A DNA stretch of 64,000 bases from Candidatus Limivivens intestinipullorum (GTDB lineage Bacteria; Bacillota; Clostridia; Lachnospirales; Lachnospiraceae). Numbering within the stretch: position 1 is the first letter of the stretch; each line of letters begins with the position of its first letter. The position numbers and the translations under genes are program-made. The notes beneath the pieces were generated by a model. The model saw only the letters and a program-made list of their open reading frames with translations, had not been told where the DNA came from and ran no database searches. The DNA lies in assembly GCA_018711185.1 (NCBI GenBank), contig DVIQ01000073.1, positions 62,001-126,000 on the forward strand. The letters are read 5' to 3'. Below, in pieces: positions 39,901-48,883 of this stretch.

Positions 39901-41298
39901 GCGTTTACGAAAGCAAGCGCCTTGTTCGAATGTCTGGCCGGGATTAAGTCCCTGCCGCAAGACGGCGGCGTTGTGGGATGGTTTACGGGAGAGGTAGACT
40001 TCTCTAAGATTGCATCCGGTATTCAGTCTCTTGCCGGCGAAGGTATGATTTCCGCGTTGACGGCAATTTCAAACATTCCGGAAAGCGGATTTTCTTCTCT
40101 GACAGCGCTTTTTGAAGCGCTTGCGGGCATCAAAACCATGCCGAAGGAGGGCGGGATCGCCGGATGGTTTGCCGGTGACAGTTCTACCGGGCTGACCAAC
40201 ATATCCAGCCAGCTCCCGGAAGTCGGAACGAATATCGCGGCATTTTTCGACAGCCTTGGAGGCCGGACGGACTTCAGTCCGATTTCCAGCCTGTTTAATA
40301 CGCTGAGCAATATTGAGATCAATACCGATGTCGCAGAAAAGGGATTTTGGAGCGGTGTCAGTCAGCTGGGTTCCATGGGGACAGAGCTGGCCAATTTCGC
40401 GAACAACGCAAGCACCTTTTTTACAATGATTAATGGGCTGAATCTTGAGAATTTATCCGGATTTTGGGACGCGCTTGGCGGCGCCGGCGGGCTTCCGGAA
40501 TCGCTTGCGGCATTAAATACATCCGTAGGCACGGAACTTTCTGGAATCGAGGAGACCGTGACGGCCAGCATGGAAAACATCAACGCGGACGTATTGGCAG
40601 CCATGACCCTGGCGGCCAGCGTGGTCACGCTGATGTTGGCAAGTATTTCCACACAGTTTACGACTTCGGGAGCGTCCATCAAAAGCAGCGTGCAGAGCAC
40701 GACGCAGACCGTACAGACATCCTTCCAGACGGCGATGGCAAATGCTCAGAGCGTTGTCTCTTCCGGACTTGCAGCGATCAGCAGCATGTTCGCAAACGTG
40801 CAGCTGCAGCTGCCGCATATCGACCTGCCGCATTTCAACGTGGCCGGGACACTGTCCCTTAACCCGCCCCAAGTGCCTGAGATCTCCGTATCCTGGTACA
40901 AGGAGGGCGGTATTTTAACAGAGCCGACGCTGTTCGGCCTGGCCGGCGGCGAAGCCGGAGACGAAGCGGTCGTGCCGCTGGAGGTGCTGTGGAATAAGCT
41001 CAGTACTATGATCCAGGAGGTTTTCAACAGCGCCAGCACAACTGGAGAAGCGCCAGGATTGACCGCCACGGCCGGGAAATTGCTTGCGATTGAGGATTTC
41101 TCCCTGGGGAGCCTGGCGAACGATGCGAGACCGGTAGTTTATTACGATTTTTCCGGATTCTCATGGAGCCCGCAAATACAGATGGACGGTTCTGCGGACG
41201 AAAATGCCTTTATGGCGCAGCTTAAAGCTCATGAAGCAGAGTTTTTCGATTGGTTGGAAGAGTTTGTTCAAATGCGGGAGGAGGCGTCTTATGCGTAG
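36985..41298 (+). CDS. Tail tape measure protein
   Basis: 1437 residues. The first 220 are coiled coil (ETIEIAGVLSP..., EKLAMEISTQEDVLKKLQQG); then the TP901/P2 T-type core (MYDVYNSNYGESLSDVSDAM, ISADEAYNLIVQGAQNGLDQ). Membrane-like hydrophobic segments at about 555-820 (ALGAVIGAIGAAIAGLKIAS and Gly/Ala repeats) are followed by repeats with LF(E/D)CLA(E/G)IKSLP. Length sets the tail length, roughly 200 nm by the usual 1.5 angstrom per residue rule. Confidence 0.92.
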   Translation: MAGKTLETTIEIAGVLSPSLQKSIQAAIDRLDEMSKETLDTAGAAEKLAMEISTQEDVLKKLQQGYEDFVVAGDESSESAKQLAEHIQDVSAELDGNKDVLKAAQEAADKLTESQKDAGDAYERLESQIAGQEEQLASLRRAYANVALEQGESSDEARKLASQITQLSGDLTTSRQRLNAADQAAEQLGASLEDAGQMAADSSDGYTVMKDVLADLISNGIDKAKEGLETLMLEGDSSLSMLEARTGASSAEMEKYKDVMYDVYNSNYGESLSDVSDAMSTVIQMTDDLDEASLAQVTKNAIVLDDVFGYDVTESLRTVNSMMDQFGISADEAYNLIVQGAQNGLDQNGDLLDTLNEYSVHFSQLGMSADDMMNVLANGAENGTFSIDKLGDTVKEFGIRVIDDSDSTAKAFSDLGLDVEEMEDMFTAGGESASEAFQETLKRLGEVDNKVWKNQIGVALFGTMWEDLGAETVLAMGNAEGAIDSTVDAMGQLDSAAYDNLESSLSQLGRTVSAEILQPIAEKLTPILKDGVDFINENIGPAVDYLIERLPTLGAVIGAIGAAIAGLKIASFVKRIGKLVGLLKGKKLGGIFDSLGIGGGTSTGDGLFGGFKKLAETSTKTVLKGMANMTIILGGLGALTAAAALVAPTITSMCDSGEFARLMAAIGIVGLVGAGMASLAGKIGDIPVATATKGLANMAIVLGGLGVLTTAIALIAPTVTSLCDSGTFAKLLTTISITGAVGSALAGLSGVIGKIPISAVLTGLGDIALALGGVTAIVTAFAALNQIDGFQTFIASGGDLLSEIFRIIGEVSGSVIGGLGEGITNSLPEIGANLSDFAASIQPMFETISGVDVSGVADFAGALAALVAVIAGEKIVSIITGGIDYTQLGTDLNSMATELSGFFTTVMAFPEGGFERANALFDCLAEIKSLPKEGGVIGWFEGEVDYAKMSTGLNQLAGAAGFFTTIQSIPEDAFTKASALFECLAGIKSLPQDGGVVGWFTGEVDFSKIASGIQSLAGEGMISALTAISNIPESGFSSLTALFEALAGIKTMPKEGGIAGWFAGDSSTGLTNISSQLPEVGTNIAAFFDSLGGRTDFSPISSLFNTLSNIEINTDVAEKGFWSGVSQLGSMGTELANFANNASTFFTMINGLNLENLSGFWDALGGAGGLPESLAALNTSVGTELSGIEETVTASMENINADVLAAMTLAASVVTLMLASISTQFTTSGASIKSSVQSTTQTVQTSFQTAMANAQSVVSSGLAAISSMFANVQLQLPHIDLPHFNVAGTLSLNPPQVPEISVSWYKEGGILTEPTLFGLAGGEAGDEAVVPLEVLWNKLSTMIQEVFNSASTTGEAPGLTATAGKLLAIEDFSLGSLANDARPVVYYDFSGFSWSPQIQMDGSADENAFMAQLKAHEAEFFDWLEEFVQMREEASYA

Positions 41299-41527
41299 GG
41301 TAACGGGTTACTTAGAGTACATCACGCAGGAGGGAGATACCTTTGATGCTCTGGCTCTGCAGATGTATGACGAGGAGACACTGGCACATTACATCATCGA
41401 GTTTAATCCGGACTATGCGGATACGCTGATCTTCGAGGCAAATGTCCACCTGCGGCTGCCGCTTATCGAGGACGCTGAGACGCCAGAAACCCTGCCGCCG
41501 TGGAGAAGATCGGAGGCGACCGGATGA
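41291..41527 (+). CDS. Tail protein X (gpX, LysM-like)
   Basis: 78 residues from ATG 41291. YITQEGDTFDALALQMYDEE then HYIIEFNPDYADTLIFEANV is a LysM-type fold typical of P2 gpX, which closes the tube at the baseplate. Confidence 0.85.
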   Translation: MRRVTGYLEYITQEGDTFDALALQMYDEETLAHYIIEFNPDYADTLIFEANVHLRLPLIEDAETPETLPPWRRSEATG

Positions 41528-42438
41528 ATCTGTACTATAATGGCGTAGACATATACAAAGATGTGTCAGTTAATTACTGTGTGCATGAAATGTTTGCAGA
41601 AAAACAGGCGGATACTCTCGTAATCCGGTTTAACGATGTGAAAGGCATCTGGAGCAAGTGGCAGCCGCAGGCCGGAGATACGATACGCTTTAAGGAGGGC
41701 GCAGGGGATACCGGAAAGATGTTTTTGTACTCTATGAAACCAGAAAATGGTTTATTTACTATCCGGGCTATGTCCTTGCCCAGAACGGCAAAAACGAAAA
41801 AATCCAAGAGCTGGGAGGGAGTAAGATTCCTCCAGCTTGCAAGTGAATTTGCGGGCAATCATGGGCTGGGTTTTAAAAATTATGGATGCGCCGATCAGGT
41901 GTATCCATACATCCAGCAAAATAATGAGAGTGATTTTGCTTTTTTTTCGCACCTTTGTATGCTGGAAGGCTGCCAAATGCTGGTATTTGACGGTTCACTG
42001 TTAGTATACGATGAGCGTTATCTGGAAAGACAGGCGCCTGCCGGAAGTCTGTCTGTAGATGAGAACGGTGTGTTTTCTTATGTGGATAACAGGGATAGGA
42101 TGTACGGCTCCTGTGAGATAGCAAGCGGGAGCTTTTCTGGCAGATATACCGCAGATTCAAGATCGGCTGTTTTGCGGCCACAAGTTCCGCTGCATGTCAC
42201 CAGTGACGCCGAGGCCGCCCGGTTCGCCAGGGGGCTGCTCCGCAACGCAAACAAGTATGGACGGACAGGGCAGTTTTCAAAATCGCTTGTAACCGGTTAT
42301 GCGGCGGCAAGTCTAATTAAACTTACGACCAAAAAAGCAAGCATGTGGGATGGCACAGTATTCGTTTATAAGGTCCGGCATGATTACGGAGGGAATAAAA
42401 CGACGATATATTTTCGTGACATATTGGAGGGATATTAA
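41524..42438 (+). CDS. Tail protein D (late control protein D-like baseplate hub)
   Basis: 304 residues from ATG 41524, overlapping gpX. LYYNGVDIYKDVSVNYCVHE, DTIRFKEGAGDTGKMFLYSM and the YIQQNNESDFAFFSHLCMLE segment identify the gpD/gp27-like hub. Confidence 0.85.
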   Translation: MNLYYNGVDIYKDVSVNYCVHEMFAEKQADTLVIRFNDVKGIWSKWQPQAGDTIRFKEGAGDTGKMFLYSMKPENGLFTIRAMSLPRTAKTKKSKSWEGVRFLQLASEFAGNHGLGFKNYGCADQVYPYIQQNNESDFAFFSHLCMLEGCQMLVFDGSLLVYDERYLERQAPAGSLSVDENGVFSYVDNRDRMYGSCEIASGSFSGRYTADSRSAVLRPQVPLHVTSDAEAARFARGLLRNANKYGRTGQFSKSLVTGYAAASLIKLTTKKASMWDGTVFVYKVRHDYGGNKTTIYFRDILEGY

Positions 42439-42770
42439 TGGGCATCATATGCAAAGGAACAATCGCTGGAATCGAGGGAAATACCGCAAGAGTACTTCCT
42501 TCCGACGCGGAAGCGAAACCAACCGCAAAGATTATGATCCCATGGCACCTTCGGGGCGATACGGGAAAACTGGAAAAAGGGACTCTTGTGGTATACGCGG
42601 AGTTTGACGATGCGACAGGTTTGCTTCTTGGTCGGGCGGATGGAGAGTGGGGTGAGTATATTCCACGCCTGCGGACTGATTCTACATCTGCGTCAGGTAT
42701 CAGCCTCTCGGCGCATACACATGACATTGTATCAGGGAGCAGCTCTACGGGCAGGCCAAAAGGAGAATAA
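42438..42770 (+). CDS. Baseplate spike protein (gpV-like)
   Basis: 110 residues, overlapping the D gene by one base. An OB-like domain (GTIAGIEGNTARVLPSDAEA) is followed by LSAHTHDIVSGSSSTGRPKG, the HxH apex motif that binds iron in phage spikes. Shorter than P2 V. Confidence 0.82.
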   Translation: MGIICKGTIAGIEGNTARVLPSDAEAKPTAKIMIPWHLRGDTGKLEKGTLVVYAEFDDATGLLLGRADGEWGEYIPRLRTDSTSASGISLSAHTHDIVSGSSSTGRPKGE

Positions 42771-42772
42771 AA

Positions 42773-43450
42773 ATGACAGTAATGGCAAAATGGGGAACCA
42801 AAACATGGGCTGTATCCCCAAAGAAGGTGCTTGCCCTGGAAGGGCTGACTTTCGCTTATACACAGGCAGCCGACAATAATTCCAGCACAGAAGAAAAGAA
42901 AACGACGAATGAACGCGGTATGGATCTGTTCTCGCTCAGTTTTTCGACAGTGCTGCACAGCGGCGCGGGCGTAGATGTCAGAGATGAGATTGAGAGTTGG
43001 AAAAAATTAGTCACCCAGGTAGATTACCTGTATCTTGGCGGGAAAAAGCTGGGGCCAAAGCTTCAGCTGCGGAAAGTATCAGTAAGCAATGTAAAAATAG
43101 ACGACCTCGGCCGCATGCGTTTGGCGACACTGTCTTTTGAGTTTAAGGAATATGACCCGGATACCACCAGCGTGAAAGTAAGCACATCTGCATTAAGCGT
43201 CAAGGCCAGTGCAGAGTCAAAATCGCAGAAAAAACCGGACAATGTGCAGATCGAACAGCTGCAGGAAAAGCCAATCACGATCGGAACTTATGTGCAGGTT
43301 GTCGGAGATCGGGACATTGCCGGAGAGACAATCACAGAGAAGGAAAAAGAGCGGAGCTATTCGGTAAGCAAAATCAACGAAAGCCAAAACAAGGCACTGC
43401 TCAGCGGAATCGACAAATGGGTGTACCTAAACGATGTCACGATGATATGA
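42773..43450 (+). CDS. Baseplate/tail protein U-like with LysM-like end
   Basis: 225 residues. KWGTKTWAVSPKKVLALEGL then GVDVRDEIESWKKLVTQVDY, LYLGGKKLGPKLQLRKVSVS match the P2 U-type domain. The C-terminal third has a short structured segment (PITIGTYVQVVGDRDIAGET). In P2 gpU lies near the tube end; its place among baseplate genes is usual for Firmicutes relatives. Confidence 0.72.
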   Translation: MTVMAKWGTKTWAVSPKKVLALEGLTFAYTQAADNNSSTEEKKTTNERGMDLFSLSFSTVLHSGAGVDVRDEIESWKKLVTQVDYLYLGGKKLGPKLQLRKVSVSNVKIDDLGRMRLATLSFEFKEYDPDTTSVKVSTSALSVKASAESKSQKKPDNVQIEQLQEKPITIGTYVQVVGDRDIAGETITEKEKERSYSVSKINESQNKALLSGIDKWVYLNDVTMI

Positions 43451-43462
43451 AAGGGGCCGGCT

Positions 43463-43738
43463 ATGCGATCAAAAGGGAATGGAGAACCTAAAATATGCGC
43501 TGTGAATCTTCTCCGGATTACACGCGGAGAAATCGCATATGACAGGTTAAGGGGAATGGACGGGACATTGATTGACCTGCCTGACGCAGCAGACGCGGCG
43601 GCAGCCGACATTGAATGGGTGCTTGAAACTTACGAACCGCGGCTGAATGTCAACGATGTTAATACATCAGCTTTTGATTGGGGTGATTATGTCCTAAACG
43701 TGGATCTTGCAAGCAAGAAAGGGGATGATGCTGTTTGA
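43463..43738 (+). CDS. Baseplate wedge protein W (gp25-like)
   Basis: 91 residues. NLLRITRGEIAYDRLRGMDG, then AAADIEWVLETYEPRLNVND contain the EPR motif of the GPW/gp25 family. Confidence 0.85.
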   Translation: MRSKGNGEPKICAVNLLRITRGEIAYDRLRGMDGTLIDLPDAADAAAADIEWVLETYEPRLNVNDVNTSAFDWGDYVLNVDLASKKGDDAV

Positions 43739-45081
43739 GCGAACTCCAATTTATTGAAACCAGTGCGCAAAACATACATACAGACATAATAAGCAGCCTG
43801 GAAAACGGAGTTTCGGAACCTTTATACCCGGGTGATGAGCGCCGCATTTTTGGAGATGCTTTAGCCGCAGTAATTGTATCCGTGTACAACAGTGTAAATG
43901 ATGCATGCCGGCAAAAAATGCTCCGTTATGCGCGGGGAGACGTCCTGGACGCTTTAGGCGAAAACAGAGACACTGCGCGCCTTGATCCGACCTTTGCGAC
44001 AACGACTCTGCGCTTTGGAATATTCGAAACGATGGATTCCAATATCATCATACCTGCAGGACTTAGGGTAACGAGCGATTTTACTCATTATTTCCTGACA
44101 GACAATACCGTCGTATTATATGCCGGCAGCCTATACGTCGAGGTGGGCGCAACTGCTGAAAAAGGCGGCACAGAATACAATGATATTGGAGTGGGAGAAA
44201 TTGCCCAGATCGTGGACATATCCGATGCTCCGCTTATTGATTATGTAACAAATACCGAAGCAACAACAGGAGGCGGTGACCGAGAGGGAGATGAAGCCTA
44301 CCGGGAAAGGATTCGGGAAGCGGAAAATCGTTTAAGTACGGCAGGCCCAACGAAAGCTTATAAATATTGGGCGATGAGCGCGAATCCCCGCATTTCGGAC
44401 GCGGTTGTTGAATCGGAAACAGAGACCGTTTCCCGTATTCTGCCAGTATATGACCAACACGCCTTCCAGGGAGGAGCAAACCTTATTTTGAGTACTCTCA
44501 AGGTCTATTTAGCGGACGGGGAGATTGCGGCCGAGGGCGTAGACTATACAGCAGCATATGATGATGAACTCCTGACGCTTAGCCTGTCGGGCGCGCTCAC
44601 AGACGTAGAGAGCGTTCGAATTGAGATCACGCGAAACATGTATGGACGAGTCAAGATCGTACCTATATGCGCCGGAGGAGAGCTCCCCGACGAAGATATA
44701 TTAAAGGATGTGCTGGAGACATGTTCCGCAGATAATGTACGCCCTCTTACAGACATGGTTCAAGTCGAAGCTCCGGACACATGCGTATACGACATCGAAC
44801 TGGAATATTACACTACAAGGGAGCGCGAATCAGAAGTAATCGAAAATGTTGAAGGTGTTGGAGGGGCAATCAGCCAGTATATTTATTGGCAGGGCTCTTC
44901 CCTGAACCAAGATATAAACCCGGATTATTTACGCAAACTTATCCTATGTCCCCATTGGGCAGAAGGACTAACAGGCGCAACACGGGTAAACATCATAAAA
45001 CCAGAATATACAGAATTATCGAGTACGACTGTAGCGAAGTTTTCCGGAAACTTGAAGGTCTCTCATAGAGTCAAAGATTAG
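43735..45081 (+). CDS. Baseplate J protein
   Basis: 448 residues from TTG 43735, overlapping the W stop. TNTEATTGGGDREGDEAYRE and RLSTAGPTKAYKYWAMSANP are the conserved Baseplate_J segments. Forms the wedge with gpW and gpI. Confidence 0.92.
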   Translation: MSELQFIETSAQNIHTDIISSLENGVSEPLYPGDERRIFGDALAAVIVSVYNSVNDACRQKMLRYARGDVLDALGENRDTARLDPTFATTTLRFGIFETMDSNIIIPAGLRVTSDFTHYFLTDNTVVLYAGSLYVEVGATAEKGGTEYNDIGVGEIAQIVDISDAPLIDYVTNTEATTGGGDREGDEAYRERIREAENRLSTAGPTKAYKYWAMSANPRISDAVVESETETVSRILPVYDQHAFQGGANLILSTLKVYLADGEIAAEGVDYTAAYDDELLTLSLSGALTDVESVRIEITRNMYGRVKIVPICAGGELPDEDILKDVLETCSADNVRPLTDMVQVEAPDTCVYDIELEYYTTRERESEVIENVEGVGGAISQYIYWQGSSLNQDINPDYLRKLILCPHWAEGLTGATRVNIIKPEYTELSSTTVAKFSGNLKVSHRVKD

Positions 45082-45090
45082 GAGGCGCAT

Positions 45091-45744
45091 ATGGCGGGAA
45101 TGAAGATTTCGGATCTTGATTTTATACGGCTGCTTCCGGCGTTTATGCGCGATGATGAGGCTGCAATCGCGTTAAGCAAGGCAGTAAATGAGCTTATAGG
45201 GATCCCCAGCCGCAGAATCCCTACAATCCGCACATGGGACGAAATAGATAATCTCACCGAAGCGGAATGCGATGAAATGGCCTGGGAATTGGATGTGGAT
45301 TGGTATGACCAGTCTTACAGTCTGCAAGTGAAACGGAACCTTATTAAGAACGCGCTTAATGTGAAACGAATCGCTGGGACAAAAGAGGCAGTCTTAAACG
45401 TACTGAAGGGCATACTTGGAAAAGCGCAGGTTGAGGAATGGTTTCAGTACAACGGCACCCCGTATCACTTCAAAGTAAGGACGGATGCGGTACTGGATGA
45501 GGATATGGCAACTTATTTCTGGGAGATCATAAAAAAAATAAAGAACGTAAGAAGCCATATCGAAGTCCTTGAAATCGAACGGCATACGGAACACACAATA
45601 TTTTCGGGCTGCGGATTGTTTGCGGTTTACCATCCTGCCGCGATCATAGATGGGTACGAAACACAAGCCGAGACTCTCCAAGACATCAACACAGGAGTGG
45701 CGGGGATAACAAGACACCGCCCCGCCGCAATTTTACAATCATAA
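45091..45744 (+). CDS. Tail protein I
   Basis: 217 residues. IRLLPAFMRDDEAAIALSKA then LTEAECDEMAWELDVDWYDQ and KRIAGTKEAVLNVLKGILGK identify the P2 gpI family. Connects baseplate to fibres. Confidence 0.9.
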   Translation: MAGMKISDLDFIRLLPAFMRDDEAAIALSKAVNELIGIPSRRIPTIRTWDEIDNLTEAECDEMAWELDVDWYDQSYSLQVKRNLIKNALNVKRIAGTKEAVLNVLKGILGKAQVEEWFQYNGTPYHFKVRTDAVLDEDMATYFWEIIKKIKNVRSHIEVLEIERHTEHTIFSGCGLFAVYHPAAIIDGYETQAETLQDINTGVAGITRHRPAAILQS

Positions 45745-45763
45745 CGGAAAGGGGGTAGAGAAC

Positions 45764-46618
45764 ATGCCGCAGCCATTTAGCAGCGCAGTTATGACAGACC
45801 AAGGAGCTGCACTATTGACAAGAGTGCAGTCCGGAGTGTGCAAAATGGAATTTACGCGAATGGCCGTTGGAGATGGGATCTATGCGGACGACGAAAAAAC
45901 CATCCAAGCATTGCAGCAGCGGTCTGGCCTAAAATCATTACGCAATGCGTATGCGCTGTCAAGTATAGAGATCCACAACACTCACAGTGTAAAGATTACC
46001 GCTCTGATTTCCAATCAGGATCAAGCATCGAAAGAGTCATTGATCGAAGAAGGATATTATATAAACGAGATCGGACTTTTTGCCCGTGAGACAGGCAATG
46101 CCGATACTGAGATCCTCTACAGTATTGCCGTTACTACCGGGCAAAACGGGGACTTCATGCCGCCATACAATGGATTTAATCCGGTACAAATTATCCAGGA
46201 TTATTATGCTACGGTAAACAATGCAGCGGAGGTTACGATCCAGGTCGATAATGGAGCGGTGGCGCTGGCAGAGGACCTGCTTGCACTGCAGCAAAAACTA
46301 AGCCTGCTGGAAGCACAGTTAAGCAAAATGAGCAGAGGCAAGGTAAGGATAGGACCGGCAGACACTCAGCTGGAACTGGAAGATACCCTGTTTATCGTAG
46401 AAGGGATGCTTCCGGAAAACTTTGAGGCGGCATCTTACAGCAACATGGTCTTTAGCGCGGCAGCCCCGGAGGACGCACAGTATTGGGCGGAGACGCCGGA
46501 ATCTTCCGGGGCAACAGCAGATGGTACGGAGGTACCCGTAATAACCAATGGCAAATTGGCAGTATCAAAGGAGGCAGATGCTCCTGACGATACTGCCTTT
46601 TTAGCAAAAATAAATTAA
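45764..46618 (+). CDS. Tail fibre / tail-collar protein (gpH N-domain)
   Basis: 284 residues. FSSAVMTDQGAALLTRVQSG then MEFTRMAVGDGIYA is the DUF3751 tail-collar domain; residues 150-190 are coiled coil. Attaches the distal fibre to the baseplate. Confidence 0.86.
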   Translation: MPQPFSSAVMTDQGAALLTRVQSGVCKMEFTRMAVGDGIYADDEKTIQALQQRSGLKSLRNAYALSSIEIHNTHSVKITALISNQDQASKESLIEEGYYINEIGLFARETGNADTEILYSIAVTTGQNGDFMPPYNGFNPVQIIQDYYATVNNAAEVTIQVDNGAVALAEDLLALQQKLSLLEAQLSKMSRGKVRIGPADTQLELEDTLFIVEGMLPENFEAASYSNMVFSAAAPEDAQYWAETPESSGATADGTEVPVITNGKLAVSKEADAPDDTAFLAKIN

Positions 46619-46640
46619 AGAAAGAGAGGACCAAAAAGAA

Positions 46641-47747
46641 ATGGCAAAAGAAAGAGTATTCACGTATCGGAATACCGGTACAGAAAGCAGCCCGGTATGG
46701 GAAAAATGGTTCCAGAAAACAGTGGCTGACGCTGTCTTGATGAGCGACTCGGACAGTGAGGAGAAAACGATTGTGGATTACGTCGATGAGAAGATCGCTG
46801 ATCTGATCGGCGGGGCACCTGGTACTTACGACACCCTCAAGGAGATTGCGGACTACATCGCGGATCATGAGGATGTGGCGGATGCCCTTAATACCGCAAT
46901 CACAAATAAAGCGGATAAGAACCACGACCATTCCGACGCAACGCAGTCAGCGGACGGTTTTATGAGTGCGATGGATAAAAAGAAACTGGATGGCATAGAG
47001 GCTAACGCGACGGAAAACGACACTCTGTATAAAAACCAGACTCCGTCTACGGTAACGGTTGGCGGCGTGCCAAAGGGATATGTACCGCCCAGCAGCGGAG
47101 TAGAAGCGATTGAGATGATCAACAAGATGCTCCATGCGTATGTAGCGCCGTCCGCCACTGCCACCGCATCCCCGACAAACGGCGGCGTTTTCGAAATCGG
47201 AACATCCAAGCAGGTGACAGCCGTCACAGTAAATATCACGCTGGGAAGCGCCGCGATCAGCAAAATTGAAGTTATGGACGGAGATAATGTCCTGGGTACC
47301 CTGTCCAGTGGCATTCAGGCGGGGGCCAACACCGTAACTCTTGATAGCGCTCTGACAGTAACGACGAATAAGCAGCTCAAGGTTAAGATTACGGATGCCG
47401 AGAATAAGTCCATTACTGTGAATACCGGAGCGTTTACCTTTGTCAGCCCGTATTACTATGGACCGGTTGCTGCAGGAGCCGCGGTAAATGAAGCTCTGAT
47501 TAAAGCGGCAACCAAGATGGTGCAGGCAAAGGGCAACAAGTCCGTAAACTACACCTGTAACAACCAGCGGATGCTGTACGCATACCCGAAGTCCTATGGC
47601 GCTCTTACAAAGATCCTGGACGCAAACAGCTTTGATGTGACCGGTACCTTTGCACAGTCCGAAGTCTCTGTTGATGGAGTGGACTATTATGCGTATGTCA
47701 ATGACGCATCTACTGTGTCAAACTTTAAGATGACGTTTAACCACTAA
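46641..47747 (+). CDS. Tail fibre protein
   Basis: 368 residues. The N-terminal repeats (VDYVDEKIADLIGGAPGTYD, TLKEIADYIADHEDVADALN, NHDHSDATQSADGFMSAMDK) are typical fibre shaft sequence. A middle Ig-like part (VTVNITLGSAAISKIEVMDG) and a small C-terminal domain may bind the receptor. Confidence 0.8.
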   Translation: MAKERVFTYRNTGTESSPVWEKWFQKTVADAVLMSDSDSEEKTIVDYVDEKIADLIGGAPGTYDTLKEIADYIADHEDVADALNTAITNKADKNHDHSDATQSADGFMSAMDKKKLDGIEANATENDTLYKNQTPSTVTVGGVPKGYVPPSSGVEAIEMINKMLHAYVAPSATATASPTNGGVFEIGTSKQVTAVTVNITLGSAAISKIEVMDGDNVLGTLSSGIQAGANTVTLDSALTVTTNKQLKVKITDAENKSITVNTGAFTFVSPYYYGPVAAGAAVNEALIKAATKMVQAKGNKSVNYTCNNQRMLYAYPKSYGALTKILDANSFDVTGTFAQSEVSVDGVDYYAYVNDASTVSNFKMTFNH

Positions 47748-47766
47748 GAAAGCGAGGTAAAAGAAT

Positions 47767-48828
47767 ATGAGTTTTGCGGATAAGAAAGGTATTGCGGTTG
47801 CCAGCGGCTTTAAACTGCAGGCGCAGGCGCTGCTGGATCCAAGAGGACAGGTGGATACGCTTGCTGAACGGGATGAGCTGGTCACTTTGAATGCCGCCAC
47901 CGAAGGCTTGCATGTGTATGTTAAAGAAAATCATACACAGTACATCTACAACGGCACGGGCTGGGACGAAGTACCGAAAGGGAATATGTCCAGTCTGAAC
48001 AATTATGTCCAGAAAGAAGAAGGTAAAGGCCTGTCCTCAAACGATTATACGGATGGGGACAAGGCAAAAGTTGACGCCTTAGATACAAACTTAGCCGGAA
48101 AAGTGCCTACAAGTCGGAAGGTTAATGGCAAGGCGCTCTCAGCGGACATTACGCTGAGCGCGTCCGACGTAAGCGCGATCCCGGCAAGCCAGAAGGGCGC
48201 CGCAAGCGGTGTCGCAGAACTGGACAGCACCGGTAAAGTGCCGTCCACGCAGCTGCCGTCTTATGTGGATGACGTCCTGGAATTTGACAGCCAGTCCGCT
48301 TTTCCGGAGACCGGCGAGGCTGGAAAGATCTATGTAGCCAAGGATACCAACAAAACCTATCGCTGGGGCGGTACGTCTTATGTTGAGATTTCCGCCAGCC
48401 TGGCGCTGGGTGAGACGGCGTCTACGGCATACCGCGGTGATCGCGGCAAAATCGCGTATGACCACAGCCAGGCAGCCCATGCGCCGGCCAATGCTGAAGC
48501 GAACGTGCAGAGCGACTGGGACGAAAACAGCGCATCCAGCGACGCGTACATCAAAAACAAGCCCACCAGTATGCCGGCTAACGGAGGTAATGCGGATACC
48601 GTCGGTGGACACACGGTTGAGGCAGATGTACCTGCGAACGCAAAGTTTACGGATACCGTGTATACGCATCCCTCAACTCACGCCGCGTCCATGATCACCC
48701 AGGACGCAACGCATCGGTTTGTGAGTGATGCAGAAAAAACAGCCTGGAACGCGAAGACGAACGTTTATTTTGATTCGGAGCTTCCGGCATCTGCCCCGGC
48801 GGGCTCCGTTTGCTTCCTGATTTCTTGA
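47767..48828 (+). CDS. Tail fibre protein
   Basis: 353 residues. Contains shaft motifs SLNNYVQKEEGKGLSSNDYT, GKVPSTQLPSYVDDVLEFDS, TAYRGDRGKIAYDHSQAAHA and HPSTHAASMITQDATHRFVS, widely recombined among Lachnospiraceae phage fibres. Followed by a strong terminator. Confidence 0.8.
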   Translation: MSFADKKGIAVASGFKLQAQALLDPRGQVDTLAERDELVTLNAATEGLHVYVKENHTQYIYNGTGWDEVPKGNMSSLNNYVQKEEGKGLSSNDYTDGDKAKVDALDTNLAGKVPTSRKVNGKALSADITLSASDVSAIPASQKGAASGVAELDSTGKVPSTQLPSYVDDVLEFDSQSAFPETGEAGKIYVAKDTNKTYRWGGTSYVEISASLALGETASTAYRGDRGKIAYDHSQAAHAPANAEANVQSDWDENSASSDAYIKNKPTSMPANGGNADTVGGHTVEADVPANAKFTDTVYTHPSTHAASMITQDATHRFVSDAEKTAWNAKTNVYFDSELPASAPAGSVCFLIS

Positions 48829-48833
48829 TATGT

Positions 48834-48863
48834 ATTGCCCGGAGAATTTCTCCGGGCAATTTT
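48834..48863 (+). terminator. Strong terminator inside the fibre cluster
   Basis: A perfect 12-bp stem (ATTGCCCGGAGA with TCTCCGGGCAAT), 3-nt loop and TTTT. It lies between two fibre genes, so downstream fibre, holin and lysin genes need readthrough, antitermination or their own promoter. Confidence 0.88.
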
Positions 48864-48883
48864 GTGGAAAGGAGAGATAAAAA

